DNA of 53,270 nt from Kitasatospora phosalacinea (GCF_000717185.1 NZ_JNYE01000057.1:1-53270), one strand, 5' to 3'. Positions 33,760-42,306 are shown, counted from the stretch's first letter. Numbers and translations: made by a program. Notes: generated from the letters alone by a model not told the origin.

Positions 33760-34310
33760 GCGGCGCTCACCTCCGGAAAGGGCACGGCTGCGCTGCCGGC
33801 CAGGGCGTGGGGAGCGAACGGGGCGGGGTCGCTGAGGGTGCCGTAGTACCCGCCGTAGGGCATGTGGTCGCCGACCGCGTCCCAGAAGGAGACCTGGCCG
33901 ATGACCATGCCCGCGTACACCCGGAGCGGCTGGGTGACGACGATCTCCAGCGTCCAGCGGTGGACCGCGCCGAGCTGGGCGAGGTCGGCGGAGATCTGGG
34001 TGAACAGCCCCAGGCGGCCGACGGAGGAGCGGCCGATCAGGCTGGTGACGAAGCGGTCGGAGCCGATGCGCTCCACGGTCGAGCCGAGGTAGACCCGGCC
34101 GGGCCTCAGCCGGTAGCCGCGGGCCGGGATCGTGATGGTCCGGGTCGGCGGGCTGGTGCGCGGGTCGACGGGCGTGCGGGTGAACACCTTGAGCGTCTCG
34201 CCGAGCCGGTAGCCGTGGCTGTTCGGGTTCGTGTACTGCGGCAGGAACGGCTCGATGGTGATCTGGCCGGCCCGCACCGCGGCAGCGATGGCGGGACCGG
34301 TGAGGATCAC
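33756..34310 (-). CDS. dCTP deaminase-like protein
   Basis: This 184-residue protein is a paralogue of the neighbour at 33199-33759. It has ILTGPAIAAAVRAGQITIEPFLPQYTNPNSHGYRL, the substrate motif IGRSSVGRLGLF, and RWTLEIVVTQP, where the catalytic Glu is present. Dcd enzymes deaminate dCTP to dUTP as trimers. In a secondary cluster it may act on another cytosine or purine nucleotide. It is coupled by GTGA overlaps to the TauD-like gene before it and its paralogue after it. Confidence 0.82.
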   Translation of the reverse strand: MILTGPAIAAAVRAGQITIEPFLPQYTNPNSHGYRLGETLKVFTRTPVDPRTSPPTRTITIPARGYRLRPGRVYLGSTVERIGSDRFVTSLIGRSSVGRLGLFTQISADLAQLGAVHRWTLEIVVTQPLRVYAGMVIGQVSFWDAVGDHMPYGGYYGTLSDPAPFAPHALAGSAAVPFPEVSAA

Positions 34311-35113
34311 CGCACACCGCCCTGCACGTAGGTCTGCCGCAGCAGCCGCCGCCGTCCGGGCTCGATCGCCTCCTGGCCTGCGCCGAGCGGCATCCGGCCG
34401 TGGGCCCAGCGAAGCTGGTCGAAGACGAGCAACTGCCCGGGGCGGAGCCGGACCGTGGTGCGGTGGCGCAGCGCCGCGTCGGCGAGGGCACCGAACGCGG
34501 CGGCCGTCTCCTGCCGGGCCGCGTCGGTGCCCTCCAGCAGTTCGCCGCGCAGCAGGTGCGGGCGCATCTTGCTGGTGAACCGGATCGGCAGACCCGGCTC
34601 CAGCTCCTGAGGCAGGACCGCGAAGCGCTCCAGCGGGTCGCCGACGCCGTGCACCCCCTGGTCGGTCCAGTAGGAGAAGACCGGCTGCTGTAGCAGCGCC
34701 CGTTCGGCGTCGCCGAGTTCGGCGGCGGCCGCCCACAGGTCGGCCAGGGCCGAGGCCCCGCCGCCCGCCGGGTCCTCGCGCTCGCAGTACAGCGCGATGT
34801 AGCGCGGGATGAGGTCGCGGTCGACCAGGTCGACGTGCAGCTGGTTCTCCCCGGTGCCGTGGGTGCGGCCCGGGTCGGCCTCGGTGCGCACCTGGAGGCT
34901 GCTCCAGCAGCCGTCGACCGGGTAGACGGCCAGCACGGGGCCCAGCGCGGACAGCAGGCCGAGCGCGAGTTCCTGGTTGAGCCGGTGGTCGGCCGGGTCG
35001 AAGGCGACCAGCACCCGCCCGTCGCCTTCGCCGGTGATGTGCTCGGCGAAGGCGCGCGGCGCGGTGGGGCCGTCGAGGAAACCGGCGGCGGGCAGCGGCA
35101 GCAGGTCGGTCAC
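34307..35113 (-). CDS. TauD/TfdA-family Fe(II)/2-oxoglutarate-type oxygenase
   Basis: This 268-residue protein has the metal motif LHVDLVDRD (His93, Asp95) and the distal His238 in RWAHGRMPLG. RRRLLRQTYV follows and could supply the 2-oxoglutarate-binding Arg. Length and motif spacing fit clavaminate synthase-like or TauD enzymes, which hydroxylate or desaturate amino acids and related compounds. The GTG at 35113 follows AAGGAGG and overlaps the phosphoesterase stop. It is a typical tailoring enzyme. Proline or a sugar/nucleoside carbon are possible targets, but this is a guess. Confidence 0.82.
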   Translation of the reverse strand: MTDLLPLPAAGFLDGPTAPRAFAEHITGEGDGRVLVAFDPADHRLNQELALGLLSALGPVLAVYPVDGCWSSLQVRTEADPGRTHGTGENQLHVDLVDRDLIPRYIALYCEREDPAGGGASALADLWAAAAELGDAERALLQQPVFSYWTDQGVHGVGDPLERFAVLPQELEPGLPIRFTSKMRPHLLRGELLEGTDAARQETAAAFGALADAALRHRTTVRLRPGQLLVFDQLRWAHGRMPLGAGQEAIEPGRRRLLRQTYVQGGVR

Positions 35114-36312
35114 GATGCCTCCTTGACGTGTTCGGTGAGCAGGCCGCGCAGGGTGCGCGGCGAATCGAGCGCCCTGGCCGGCAGTCCGAGGCGCTCGGCC
35201 AGGTAGGCGGTGGTGGCGACGGTGCCGGGGCGGCTGGCCGTCCCGGCGGTGACGGGGCTCTCCCCCAGGGCCTCGGCCAGGGCGGCGACCTGCTCGGCGG
35301 TGCGCGGGCCGTCCAGGACGACCAGGGCGGTGTCGAAGGGTGCGGCGGCCACGAGCGCCTGCCGGTCGACGTGCCGGGGCAGGCCGGTGCGCAGGGTGGC
35401 GAGGTTGAGGACGAAGGCGTCGGCACCCGCCGCGCGCCGACACCGCTCGGCAACGAGTTCGGCGAGTCGGCGCCGGTTGTCCACCGGCGCAGCCAGGTCG
35501 CCGATCGCCGCGCTGCCCCATGCCCGGAACGCGCCGACCGCCTCCCGTACGTAGGGCGGCACCAGCCCGCGCGGAGCCTCGCGGCCTCCGGTGTACTCCA
35601 TGCTGAACGAGGGCTCGGCCGGGCCGAGTTCGATCCGCAGCAGGCCGGTACCGCACTCGGGCGGCTTGACGACGTACCGCGGCGGGATCGCCCAGTGGCC
35701 CGTCGGGCTGTGGCAGTGCCCGGCCACCACGATCTCCAGCGGGCCGTCGGCAAGCTGGAGCGCCACGTCCGCCTCGAAGCCGCTGTGGCTCAGCCCGACC
35801 ACCACCTCGGCACCCGCCTCCAGCAGCCGGTCCCGCTCGGCAGCCAGCAGCGCCGGGGTCGGCTCCTCGAACACGAACCCGTCCCGCTCGGCGACCGGGA
35901 CCGCTCCGAACGCCTGGGCCCCGAGCACGCCCACGACCCCGATGCGCCGACCGGCCGCCTCCAGCAGCAGCCCCCGCTCCCACCGCCCGGCGAAGGCCGG
36001 CGGCGGGGTCAGGTTCGCGCACACCACCGGCGGGAACCGCTCGGGCTCGTGCAACCGCATCAGGTCGGCCAGGTCGTGGTTGCCGGGCACCACGGCGTCG
36101 TACAGGTCGGCGAGCAGCCGCTCCTCCGTACGTCCCCGGGAGTACTCGTGGAAGGCGCTGCCGCCGAAGAAGTCGCCGACGTCCACGACCAGCGCGCCCT
36201 GCTCGCGCAGCGCCCGGACCTCGGCCAGCATCCCCGTGCCGTCCGGCACGGCAGAGTGGAAGCAGCCCGTCGCCGCCACCGTCACGGTGTTGGTGGCCAG
36301 TCCCCTGTCCAC
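35110..36312 (-). CDS. Metallophosphoesterase / 5'-nucleotidase-like protein
   Basis: This 400-residue protein has the calcineurin-like blocks VVDVGDFFGG, VVPGNHDLADL, GLSHSGFEAD and VVAGHCHSPTG, then a C-terminal 5'-nucleotidase-like domain (VDNRRRLAELVAERCRRAAGAD). In the family the first block is usually NDxHG. Here it is ATGCFHS, so one metal-ligand Asp is replaced by Cys. It lacks an export signal, unlike classical periplasmic 5'-nucleotidases. The start may be the GTG at 36312 (with GAGGTG upstream) or the one at 36321. A role in removing a phosphate or nucleotide from a cluster intermediate is plausible. Confidence 0.82.
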   Translation of the reverse strand: MDRGLATNTVTVAATGCFHSAVPDGTGMLAEVRALREQGALVVDVGDFFGGSAFHEYSRGRTEERLLADLYDAVVPGNHDLADLMRLHEPERFPPVVCANLTPPPAFAGRWERGLLLEAAGRRIGVVGVLGAQAFGAVPVAERDGFVFEEPTPALLAAERDRLLEAGAEVVVGLSHSGFEADVALQLADGPLEIVVAGHCHSPTGHWAIPPRYVVKPPECGTGLLRIELGPAEPSFSMEYTGGREAPRGLVPPYVREAVGAFRAWGSAAIGDLAAPVDNRRRLAELVAERCRRAAGADAFVLNLATLRTGLPRHVDRQALVAAAPFDTALVVLDGPRTAEQVAALAEALGESPVTAGTASRPGTVATTAYLAERLGLPARALDSPRTLRGLLTEHVKEAS

Positions 36313-36314
36313 GC

Positions 36315-36959
36315 TCAGCACCTCGTGATCGACACGACGCGCAGCGGGACGGCCGCCGGGGGCCAGAAGTCGTGGCGGGAGATCCCGTCGACCTCCTCCA
36401 GCCGCAGGCCGGCGCCGAACCAGTCCCCCGCGGCGGTGTGGTCGGCCGTGGCCGCGGGCAGCACGGCCAGGCCGCGCGCGACCTTGGCGGTGGAGCCGAA
36501 CACGTGGGCGGCGATCCCGAAGGCCAGCGGCCAGTCGAACGGGAGGATCGACAAGAACACCGTGCCAACGGGCAGCTCGCGGTCGAGGTCGACCGCCCGG
36601 ACGTCCGACAGGAGCGGCCGGGCCCGCTCTCCGTACGGTTCGAGCGCCGCGCACAGCGCCTCGGCCACCCGCGGGTCCTTCTCCACCGCCCAGATCCGGT
36701 GCCCGGCCCGCGCGACCGCGGCGGACAACGTGCCCAGGCCCGCCCCCACCTCCAGCACCGCGTCCCCGGCCCGCAGGCCCGCCAGCTCCAGCAGCCGCGA
36801 CGCGATCCCGGGAGAGCGCAGGAAGTGCTGGCCCAAGTCCTCCCTCGCCCGGAAGTCGCTACCCCGCAGTTCCGCGACGACCGGACTCTCCCCCGCCGAC
36901 GGCGCAACCGCGCCAGGGGGCACGACCTCCGGGCTTCGCTCCCGGACAGAGATCACCAT
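36315..36959 (-). CDS. KsgA/Erm-like RNA adenine methyltransferase family protein
   Basis: This 214-residue protein has the family start REDLGQHFL (the Q-H-F box), a SAM loop LEVGAGLGTLSAAVARAG, VEKDPRVAEAL, and the motif IV position FLSILPFDWPLAF. Family members N6-methylate adenines in rRNA and usually have N-L-P-F/Y at motif IV. Here Asn is replaced by Ile. It is also short of the usual C-terminal domain. It may methylate a different adenine-containing substrate, or none. The ATG at 36959 follows GAGGAGGAG. It is the first gene of the nine-gene operon. Self-resistance by rRNA methylation is the classical alternative. Confidence 0.78.
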   Translation of the reverse strand: MVISVRERSPEVVPPGAVAPSAGESPVVAELRGSDFRAREDLGQHFLRSPGIASRLLELAGLRAGDAVLEVGAGLGTLSAAVARAGHRIWAVEKDPRVAEALCAALEPYGERARPLLSDVRAVDLDRELPVGTVFLSILPFDWPLAFGIAAHVFGSTAKVARGLAVLPAATADHTAAGDWFGAGLRLEEVDGISRHDFWPPAAVPLRVVSITRC

Positions 36960-37312
36960 GGTTCTCCTCCTCAAGATCTGAGCCGAAGCGCTCCCGAGAG
37001 AGCTGCTCCGCTGCCTGCGGGCCGCATCCGCAATCGCCCTGCAGGCCGGCCGCTCGAAGTCACCCCGACGCCGAACAGCGCCCGTGGCGCGCCAACTACG
37101 CTAAAAAGCAACGATGTTGGGAAACACTCACCGGCAGTACGGGTTGCCGCTCCCAGCGCCGTCGGCAGTGCCGAGCGGGTACCCCACAACACACCCCCCG
37201 GCGGCCGACGGGCAGGGGTCGACGCCGCGAGCGTCGTGAACTCCGCGATGTCAGCGCGAAAAGACGCGAATTGGCGCACGCAGCAGGGGTTTTGACGTAC
37301 CGTCGCCGCGTG
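36960..37312. promoter_or_regulatory. Divergent promoter region between the nine-gene operon and a regulator
   Basis: This 353-base gap separates the minus-strand methyltransferase start from the plus-strand regulator. On the minus strand, TAGCGT near 37099-37104 matches the -10 box of the tRNA-like gene, but no good -35 is visible. On the plus strand, TTGGCG (about 37271) and GACGTA lie about 17 bases apart, close to the regulator start. No gene is seen here. A shared regulatory region is likely given the divergent layout. Confidence 0.4.
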
Positions 37313-38746
37313 ATGACGCTCGGAGAGCCCCAGCCGGGAGGCGAGGCGACGCCTTGCGGCGACCGTCCCGGAGCGGTTCTCGCGGAAGCCCTCAAGTTCG
37401 CGGGCTGGTCGCCCCGCGACCTGGTCCGCGTGATCAACGGACAGCTCACGGGCCTCGGCGAGAGGCGACTCGACCTGACCGCCGCCCATGCCTGGAGCCG
37501 CGGCGCGGTTCCCCGGTCGGAGACGGTGCGCCGCCTGGCTGCCGCCGTGCTGTCGGACAGGACCGGCCGGACCTACACCCAGACCATGCTCTGGGACCTG
37601 CCCGTACCGGCCGCCCGCAGCGACGAACGGACCGTCACCGACGGACTGCTGGGGCGGCGCTCGCTGCCCGCGGTGCTGGCGACCGCTACCGCGTGGAACT
37701 CGACCGACCCCGCCACCCAGGCGACGCTCCGCTCGGCCGGCGACCTGTTCACCGCGGTCTGGGACGCCGACCGGCAGGCGGTCCACAGCACCGGCCGCGA
37801 AAGCGGCACCGACCACGTGCTGCCGCCGATGATGGCTGTCCTGGAATCCCACCTCGCCGACCTACGCCGCCTGGATGACGCCACGGGCGGCGGTGCCATC
37901 TCCCAGCGCTACGTCCGCACCGCGCTGGACGGCGTGCTGTCGCTGCTGCGCAATAGCCGCTACACCCCGGACATCGGCACCCGACTCCTGCGCACCGCCG
38001 CCGGACTCGCCCAGCTCGCCGGATGGATGGCCTTCGACGCGGACCTCTCACCTTCGGGCCAGCGCTACCAACTGCTCGCCATCCGCCTCGCCCGCGCCAG
38101 CGCCGACCACGACACCGTCGCCAACGTGCTCGGCATGCTCGCGTACCAGCACGCGGCGGCCGGCTCGCCGACAGCGGCGATCCGCTTCGCCGAGGCCGCC
38201 GTCGAAACGGCGGCCCGGAGCGTGCCCACCGTCCGTGCCCGCGCCCTAGGCCGACTCGCCACCGCCCACGCCGCCGCCGGCGACATCGACGCCTTCCGGA
38301 CGGCCACCGACCGCTGCCTCACCTACCTCCAGCACCGGCGCGACGACGACCCCCCGGCCCTCTACTACTTCACCGCCGAGCAGGTCGCCGCCGAGAACGG
38401 ACAGGGCCTCGTGGACCTCGCGGCGGCCAACCCGGGCCGGTGCCGTCGTCTGCTGGCCGAGGCCCACGGGCTGCTCGCGCCCCTTACCGCCCACGGCCCC
38501 ACCAGTGGCTACACCCGCTCCGCGCTGCTGCACGGCGTCCACCTCGCCCGCGCCCACCTCCTCGCCCACGACAGCGAAGCGACACTCGACACGCTGGGCC
38601 GGCTGACCTCCTACGTGCCCGAGGTCCAGTCCGTCCGCTGCCGCAACCTGCTGACGGGCATCCGCCGACACGCAGGCAGTCGGATCAAATCCCCCACGGG
38701 AATTGATGCGTTGGGCCAAATCGACAGGGCACTATCGGGCATATGA
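37313..38746 (+). CDS. XRE-type regulator with TPR-like C-terminus
   Basis: This protein has 477 residues. The N-terminal part (AEALKFAGWSPRDLVRVINGQ, AHAWSRGAVPRSETVRRLAAAVLSDRTG) fits the atypical HTH of streptomycete TPR regulators. The rest is helical repeats (LRTAAGLAQLAGWMAFDADLSPSGQRYQLLAIRLARASADHD). It is divergent from the nine-gene operon and is a good candidate for its regulator. Its stop overlaps the acetyltransferase ATG. The ATG at 37313 and the GTG one codon upstream are both possible starts. Confidence 0.8.
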   Translation: MTLGEPQPGGEATPCGDRPGAVLAEALKFAGWSPRDLVRVINGQLTGLGERRLDLTAAHAWSRGAVPRSETVRRLAAAVLSDRTGRTYTQTMLWDLPVPAARSDERTVTDGLLGRRSLPAVLATATAWNSTDPATQATLRSAGDLFTAVWDADRQAVHSTGRESGTDHVLPPMMAVLESHLADLRRLDDATGGGAISQRYVRTALDGVLSLLRNSRYTPDIGTRLLRTAAGLAQLAGWMAFDADLSPSGQRYQLLAIRLARASADHDTVANVLGMLAYQHAAAGSPTAAIRFAEAAVETAARSVPTVRARALGRLATAHAAAGDIDAFRTATDRCLTYLQHRRDDDPPALYYFTAEQVAAENGQGLVDLAAANPGRCRRLLAEAHGLLAPLTAHGPTSGYTRSALLHGVHLARAHLLAHDSEATLDTLGRLTSYVPEVQSVRCRNLLTGIRRHAGSRIKSPTGIDALGQIDRALSGI

Positions 38747-39246
38747 CGCCGACCGGACTCGCCCGCCCCGTTCTCACCACGGCTGCTCTCTGCGCCGTCC
38801 CGTACGACCACCCGGAGGCCCAGCGCCTCACCTCCGCCCTCCACGCGGAGCAACTCGCCCTGTACGGCTTCGCCGACGACCCGCACACCACCGACCCGGC
38901 CCACTTCGCACCGCCGAACGGCCTGTTCCTCATCGCCCACGCAGACGGGCACGATCAGGCACTGGGCTGCGGCGGCTGGCACCTGGTCCAGCCCGGCACC
39001 GTGGAGATCAAGCGCATGTACGTCTCCCCGGCCGCCCGCGGCCTAGCCATCGGCAGCACGATCCTCCGGGCGCTGGAAGACCAGGCGCGCAGCATCGGGG
39101 CACGGCGCGCAATCCTGGAGACCGGCAGCCGAAACCTGGCCGCGCTGGCGCTCTACGCGCACCTGGGCTACGAGCCGATTCCGTCGTACGCTCCCGGCCG
39201 TGACCCGCTGGTGAACCGTGCCTTGGCCAAACAGCTCACGGCTTAG
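38743..39246 (+). CDS. GNAT-family N-acetyltransferase
   Basis: This 167-residue protein has the GNAT core VEIKRMYVSPAARGLAIGSTILRALEDQAR with the acetyl-CoA loop (R-G-L-A-I-G), then ARRAILETGSRNLAALALYAHLGYEPI. It acetylates an amine, possibly a cluster product (self-protection) or an intermediate. It is translationally coupled to the regulator (ATGA). Confidence 0.9.
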   Translation: MTPTGLARPVLTTAALCAVPYDHPEAQRLTSALHAEQLALYGFADDPHTTDPAHFAPPNGLFLIAHADGHDQALGCGGWHLVQPGTVEIKRMYVSPAARGLAIGSTILRALEDQARSIGARRAILETGSRNLAALALYAHLGYEPIPSYAPGRDPLVNRALAKQLTA

Positions 39247-39258
39247 GCTCTCGGCTCG

Positions 39259-39846
39259 TCAGGCTGGCATGGACTGCCAGTCGTTGGAGTCGAGCGCAAG
39301 AGCGGCATCGGCGATCCGCTGGGCCGAGGCGGTGGTGAGGGCTGCGCGGCAGCGGTCGATCTTGCCTTGGACGGCCGAGATGCCTGCGGCGCGGTACTCG
39401 GCGGCGCGCAGCAGGCAGTCGAGCTTGTCGGCGTCCTTGGCGCAGCGGGCCTCGGGGGTGGTGCCCTCCTCGAACTCGGCGATCGCGTCGGCGAAGAGGG
39501 ACTGGATGGCGGGGTGGGCGGCCGCGGTCTGGTCGGCGACGACCTTGCGGGGGTCGTCGGCGGTGACGTACTTGCGGGTGAGGGGGGTCAGGTCGCCGGT
39601 GCGGGTCTCGGGGAGGTCGTGGAGGGTGCCGAGCAAGGCGGTGCGGTTGGGGTCGGCGCCCTCCAGGGCGGCGAGGGTGGCGGCGATGACGGCGACGCGG
39701 TGGCTGTGCTCGGTGACGGTCTCGGTGGCGGTCAGGGGGATGCCGTCCTGCCGCCAGCCGGTGCGGGGCAGGGCGCGCAGGGAGCCGGTCTCGAACAGCA
39801 GGCGGGCGATGCCGGTCGCTTCCTCGGTGTCGATTTGATGTGCCAT
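39259..39846 (-). CDS. HD-domain phosphohydrolase (YfbR-like)
   Basis: This 195-residue protein has the HD motif in TVTEHSHRVAVIAATL (first His) and LLGTLHDLPETRTGD (His-Asp), and a distal KDADKLDCLLRA with the last metal Asp. This matches YfbR-like 5'-deoxynucleotidases and related HD hydrolases. The ATG at 39846 has GGAGGA at 7-base spacing. It adds another nucleotide-acting enzyme to this region. Confidence 0.88.
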   Translation of the reverse strand: MAHQIDTEEATGIARLLFETGSLRALPRTGWRQDGIPLTATETVTEHSHRVAVIAATLAALEGADPNRTALLGTLHDLPETRTGDLTPLTRKYVTADDPRKVVADQTAAAHPAIQSLFADAIAEFEEGTTPEARCAKDADKLDCLLRAAEYRAAGISAVQGKIDRCRAALTTASAQRIADAALALDSNDWQSMPA

Positions 39847-39866
39847 GCGGTCCTCCTGACGCACCC

Positions 39867-40949
39867 TCACCCGTCGGCTCGACCGTAGCGCAGGCGGTCC
39901 AGGTCGCGGCGGGACGTCGGGGAGATCAGGGCGCCGTCGAGGAGCTGGGGCGTGAATGTGTCGAACGCCTGCGCTGCGTCCGGTGCTGCGTGCGGCAGCC
40001 ACGGGTGCAGGTGCAGCAGGGTGCTGATCGAGTGGACGTACAGGTCGACGGTGCCGGGGGCGAGGTGGAAGGAGGAGACGAGGGTGCGGTAGAGGCGGAT
40101 CGGGTCCCAGCTCGCCGGGTCGGGGCGGTGCATGAAGGTGTCGTCGGTGCTGTCGGCCGGCATCGCGCCGAGCCACAGCGCCCAGTAGGCGAGGTTGGCG
40201 AGTTCGCCGTGCTCATCGTCCAGCAGCGCGGTGGAGATGAAGTGCCGCAGCTGGTCGGGATCGCCTTGGCGAGCGGCGACGGTGGCGACGGTGCGGGCCT
40301 CGATGGAGCGGGGGCCGTGGCCGCGTCGGCCGAGTGCGGGCCGCATGCCGCGCAGGGCCTGCTCGGACCAGGCGGAGGCGTCGGGCGCGGTGTCGTACGA
40401 GGCGAGGTAGAGGGCCTGGCGGTGCAGCAGCCCTCCGTGATCGTCGGCGGCGGCGTGCTCGGCGGTGTCGCGCAGGTTGGCGAAGAAACGGGCGCGGTCG
40501 GCCGCGGGCAGCAGGGGGCCGGGGCGGGCCGGGCCGCGCCGGGGCCGCGAGGTGTGGGCGGCCAGGGCCGGCGGCGGGGTGCCGCGCAGCGCCCAGGCGA
40601 CCAGGAGGGCGGAGTCGCGGGGCTGGACCCACCCGGCCAGCGGGTGGCGGCCGGTCTCGGCGGGCGGGTCGAGGACGGCGGCCAGGATGCGGTCGGCGTC
40701 CAGCGCCGGGCCGCTGTGCGCGAGCAGCATCGGGTCGGCGCCGAGCAGGGCCAGGCGGCGGCGCAGGTCGAGGTGGTCGCCCGCGCGAAGGTGGGGCAGC
40801 GGACGGCGGCCGGACTCCCAGCCCTGCACGGTGCCGACGTCCAGGCCCAGAGCCTCCGCCAGTCCCTCCTGGGTGCGCGGGATGCTCTCGCGGGCCAGCC
40901 GAAGAAGGTAACCGGAGACCAGCCCGACCGACGGTGCCTTTGCGGACAT
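39867..40949 (-). CDS. XRE-family regulator
   Basis: This 360-residue protein has the N-terminal HTH LRLARESIPRTQEGLAEALGLDVGTVQGWESGRRPLPHLRAG, followed by a long helical region without clear repeats. The ATG at 40949 follows AAGGAG by 7 bases. The upstream in-frame GTG (40985) lacks such a site. It is encoded between the HD hydrolase and the second MurG-like gene, all on the minus strand. Confidence 0.82.
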   Translation of the reverse strand: MSAKAPSVGLVSGYLLRLARESIPRTQEGLAEALGLDVGTVQGWESGRRPLPHLRAGDHLDLRRRLALLGADPMLLAHSGPALDADRILAAVLDPPAETGRHPLAGWVQPRDSALLVAWALRGTPPPALAAHTSRPRRGPARPGPLLPAADRARFFANLRDTAEHAAADDHGGLLHRQALYLASYDTAPDASAWSEQALRGMRPALGRRGHGPRSIEARTVATVAARQGDPDQLRHFISTALLDDEHGELANLAYWALWLGAMPADSTDDTFMHRPDPASWDPIRLYRTLVSSFHLAPGTVDLYVHSISTLLHLHPWLPHAAPDAAQAFDTFTPQLLDGALISPTSRRDLDRLRYGRADG

Positions 40950-41147
40950 GCCACTCTCCTTCGCACGAAGATTCGCGACTTTCACTCCTGCCTGCCGACG
41001 TTCGCGGTGCTCGTAGTGTCTGTACCTGTCCGTTGGCCGCCACAGAGTGTGCCGTTGCGCACCCGCCTGTCGGCAACAGAGGTAGCGGCACCCTGTACCG
41101 GCGGCGAGTTTTTCTCAGCTTTCTTGATTTCTAGAGTAGTTGGCACA

Positions 41148-42306
41148 TCATGGGCCTGGCCGGGAAATGAGGCCAGCAGCGTCGAGCACCAGGTCGACCA
41201 GGCGCTGAGCAGCGTACGGGTGGCCGTGCTCGCGGGAGCAGGCCGCCATCGCGCTGCGCCGGGCCGAGTCGGCGAGCAGCGGGACCAGCGCCTCCCGCAG
41301 GACGTCCGCGGTGACGTCGCCGGTCAGGGCGACGGCCGCGCCTGCGTCCTGGAGGTGGACGGCGTTGTGGGCCTGCTCGTTGCCCGCCGAGGTGGGCAGC
41401 GGGACGAACACCGCTGCCTTGCCGAGCGCGGTCAGCTCCGCGAGCGTTCCGGCGCCGCTGCGGCTGACCACCACGTCCGCCAGCGCCAGCACGTCCGGCA
41501 GCTCCGCCCCCGTGTAGCCGGTCAGCAGGTAGCGGGCGGCCAGGTGAAGCGGCATCGCATCGGTCGCCCCACGCAGCGTCGCCTCGTTGGCCGGGCCGCA
41601 CTGGTGGATCACGTTGGCGTGCTCCAGACGGCAGGATTCCCAGCACCAGGGCGTTGATCTGCACCGAGCCCTGCGCGCCGCCGGTGACGTAGACCGTCGG
41701 CAGCGAGCGATCGAAGCCGTAGAGGCCCAGCACGGCCACCGCCTTGTCAGCTCGGCCGGCCAGCACCGCCGGGCGTACCGGATTGCCGGTCACCACCGCG
41801 GTGCGGCGGGCGGACGCGGGCAGCAGCGGCAGGGTGGACTCCGAGGAGACCGCGACCCGGGTCGCCGCGCGGGCCAGCACCTTGTTCGCCAGCCCGAGGC
41901 GCACCGTCTGCTCATGAACGACCAGCGGCACCCCGCAGGAGCGCGCCGCCAACCCGACCGGCACGGCCACGTATCCGCCGGTGGCCAGCACCACGTCCGG
42001 TGCGAACTCCGTGATCAGGGTGCGGGCCTGCCAGGTACCCAGCGGCACCTGGCCCATGTCCCGCACGTTCGCCGGGGAGATCATCCTGAGCGGGTTCGAG
42101 GAGCGCCGGACCTTCCCGGTGGCGACCGCCGCGAACCGGATCCCCTCCGCCGGGGCGACCCGCGCCTCCAGACCGGCGGCCGTGCCGATCCACAGCACCT
42201 CCACCGTCCGGCCTTGGCCGGCCAGCCGCTCCTGCAACGCCCGCACCGCCGTCAGCGCCGGGTAGGTGTGCCCGCCCGTACCGCCGCCCGTCACGATCAG
42301 TCGCAA
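41148..42306 (-). pseudogene. Second MurG-like glycosyltransferase, frameshifted
   Basis: The N-terminal part (LRLIVTGGGTGGHTYPALTAVRAL, DVVLATGGYVAVPVGLAARSCGVPLVVHEQ, VYVTGGAQGSVQINALVLGILP) is a clear MurG. The C-terminal part (VIHQCGPANEATLRGATDAM, VVSRSGAGTLAELTALGKAAVFVPLPTSAGNEQAHNA) continues in a different frame. One extra base or a two-base loss near 41625-41635, just after ILP, accounts for it. Both halves keep strong family motifs, so the lesion is recent or a sequencing error. The GGGTGGH loop is more canonical than that of the MurG-like gene at 27489. The start is unclear, and I use the TTG at 42306 directly before the motif. Confidence 0.8.
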
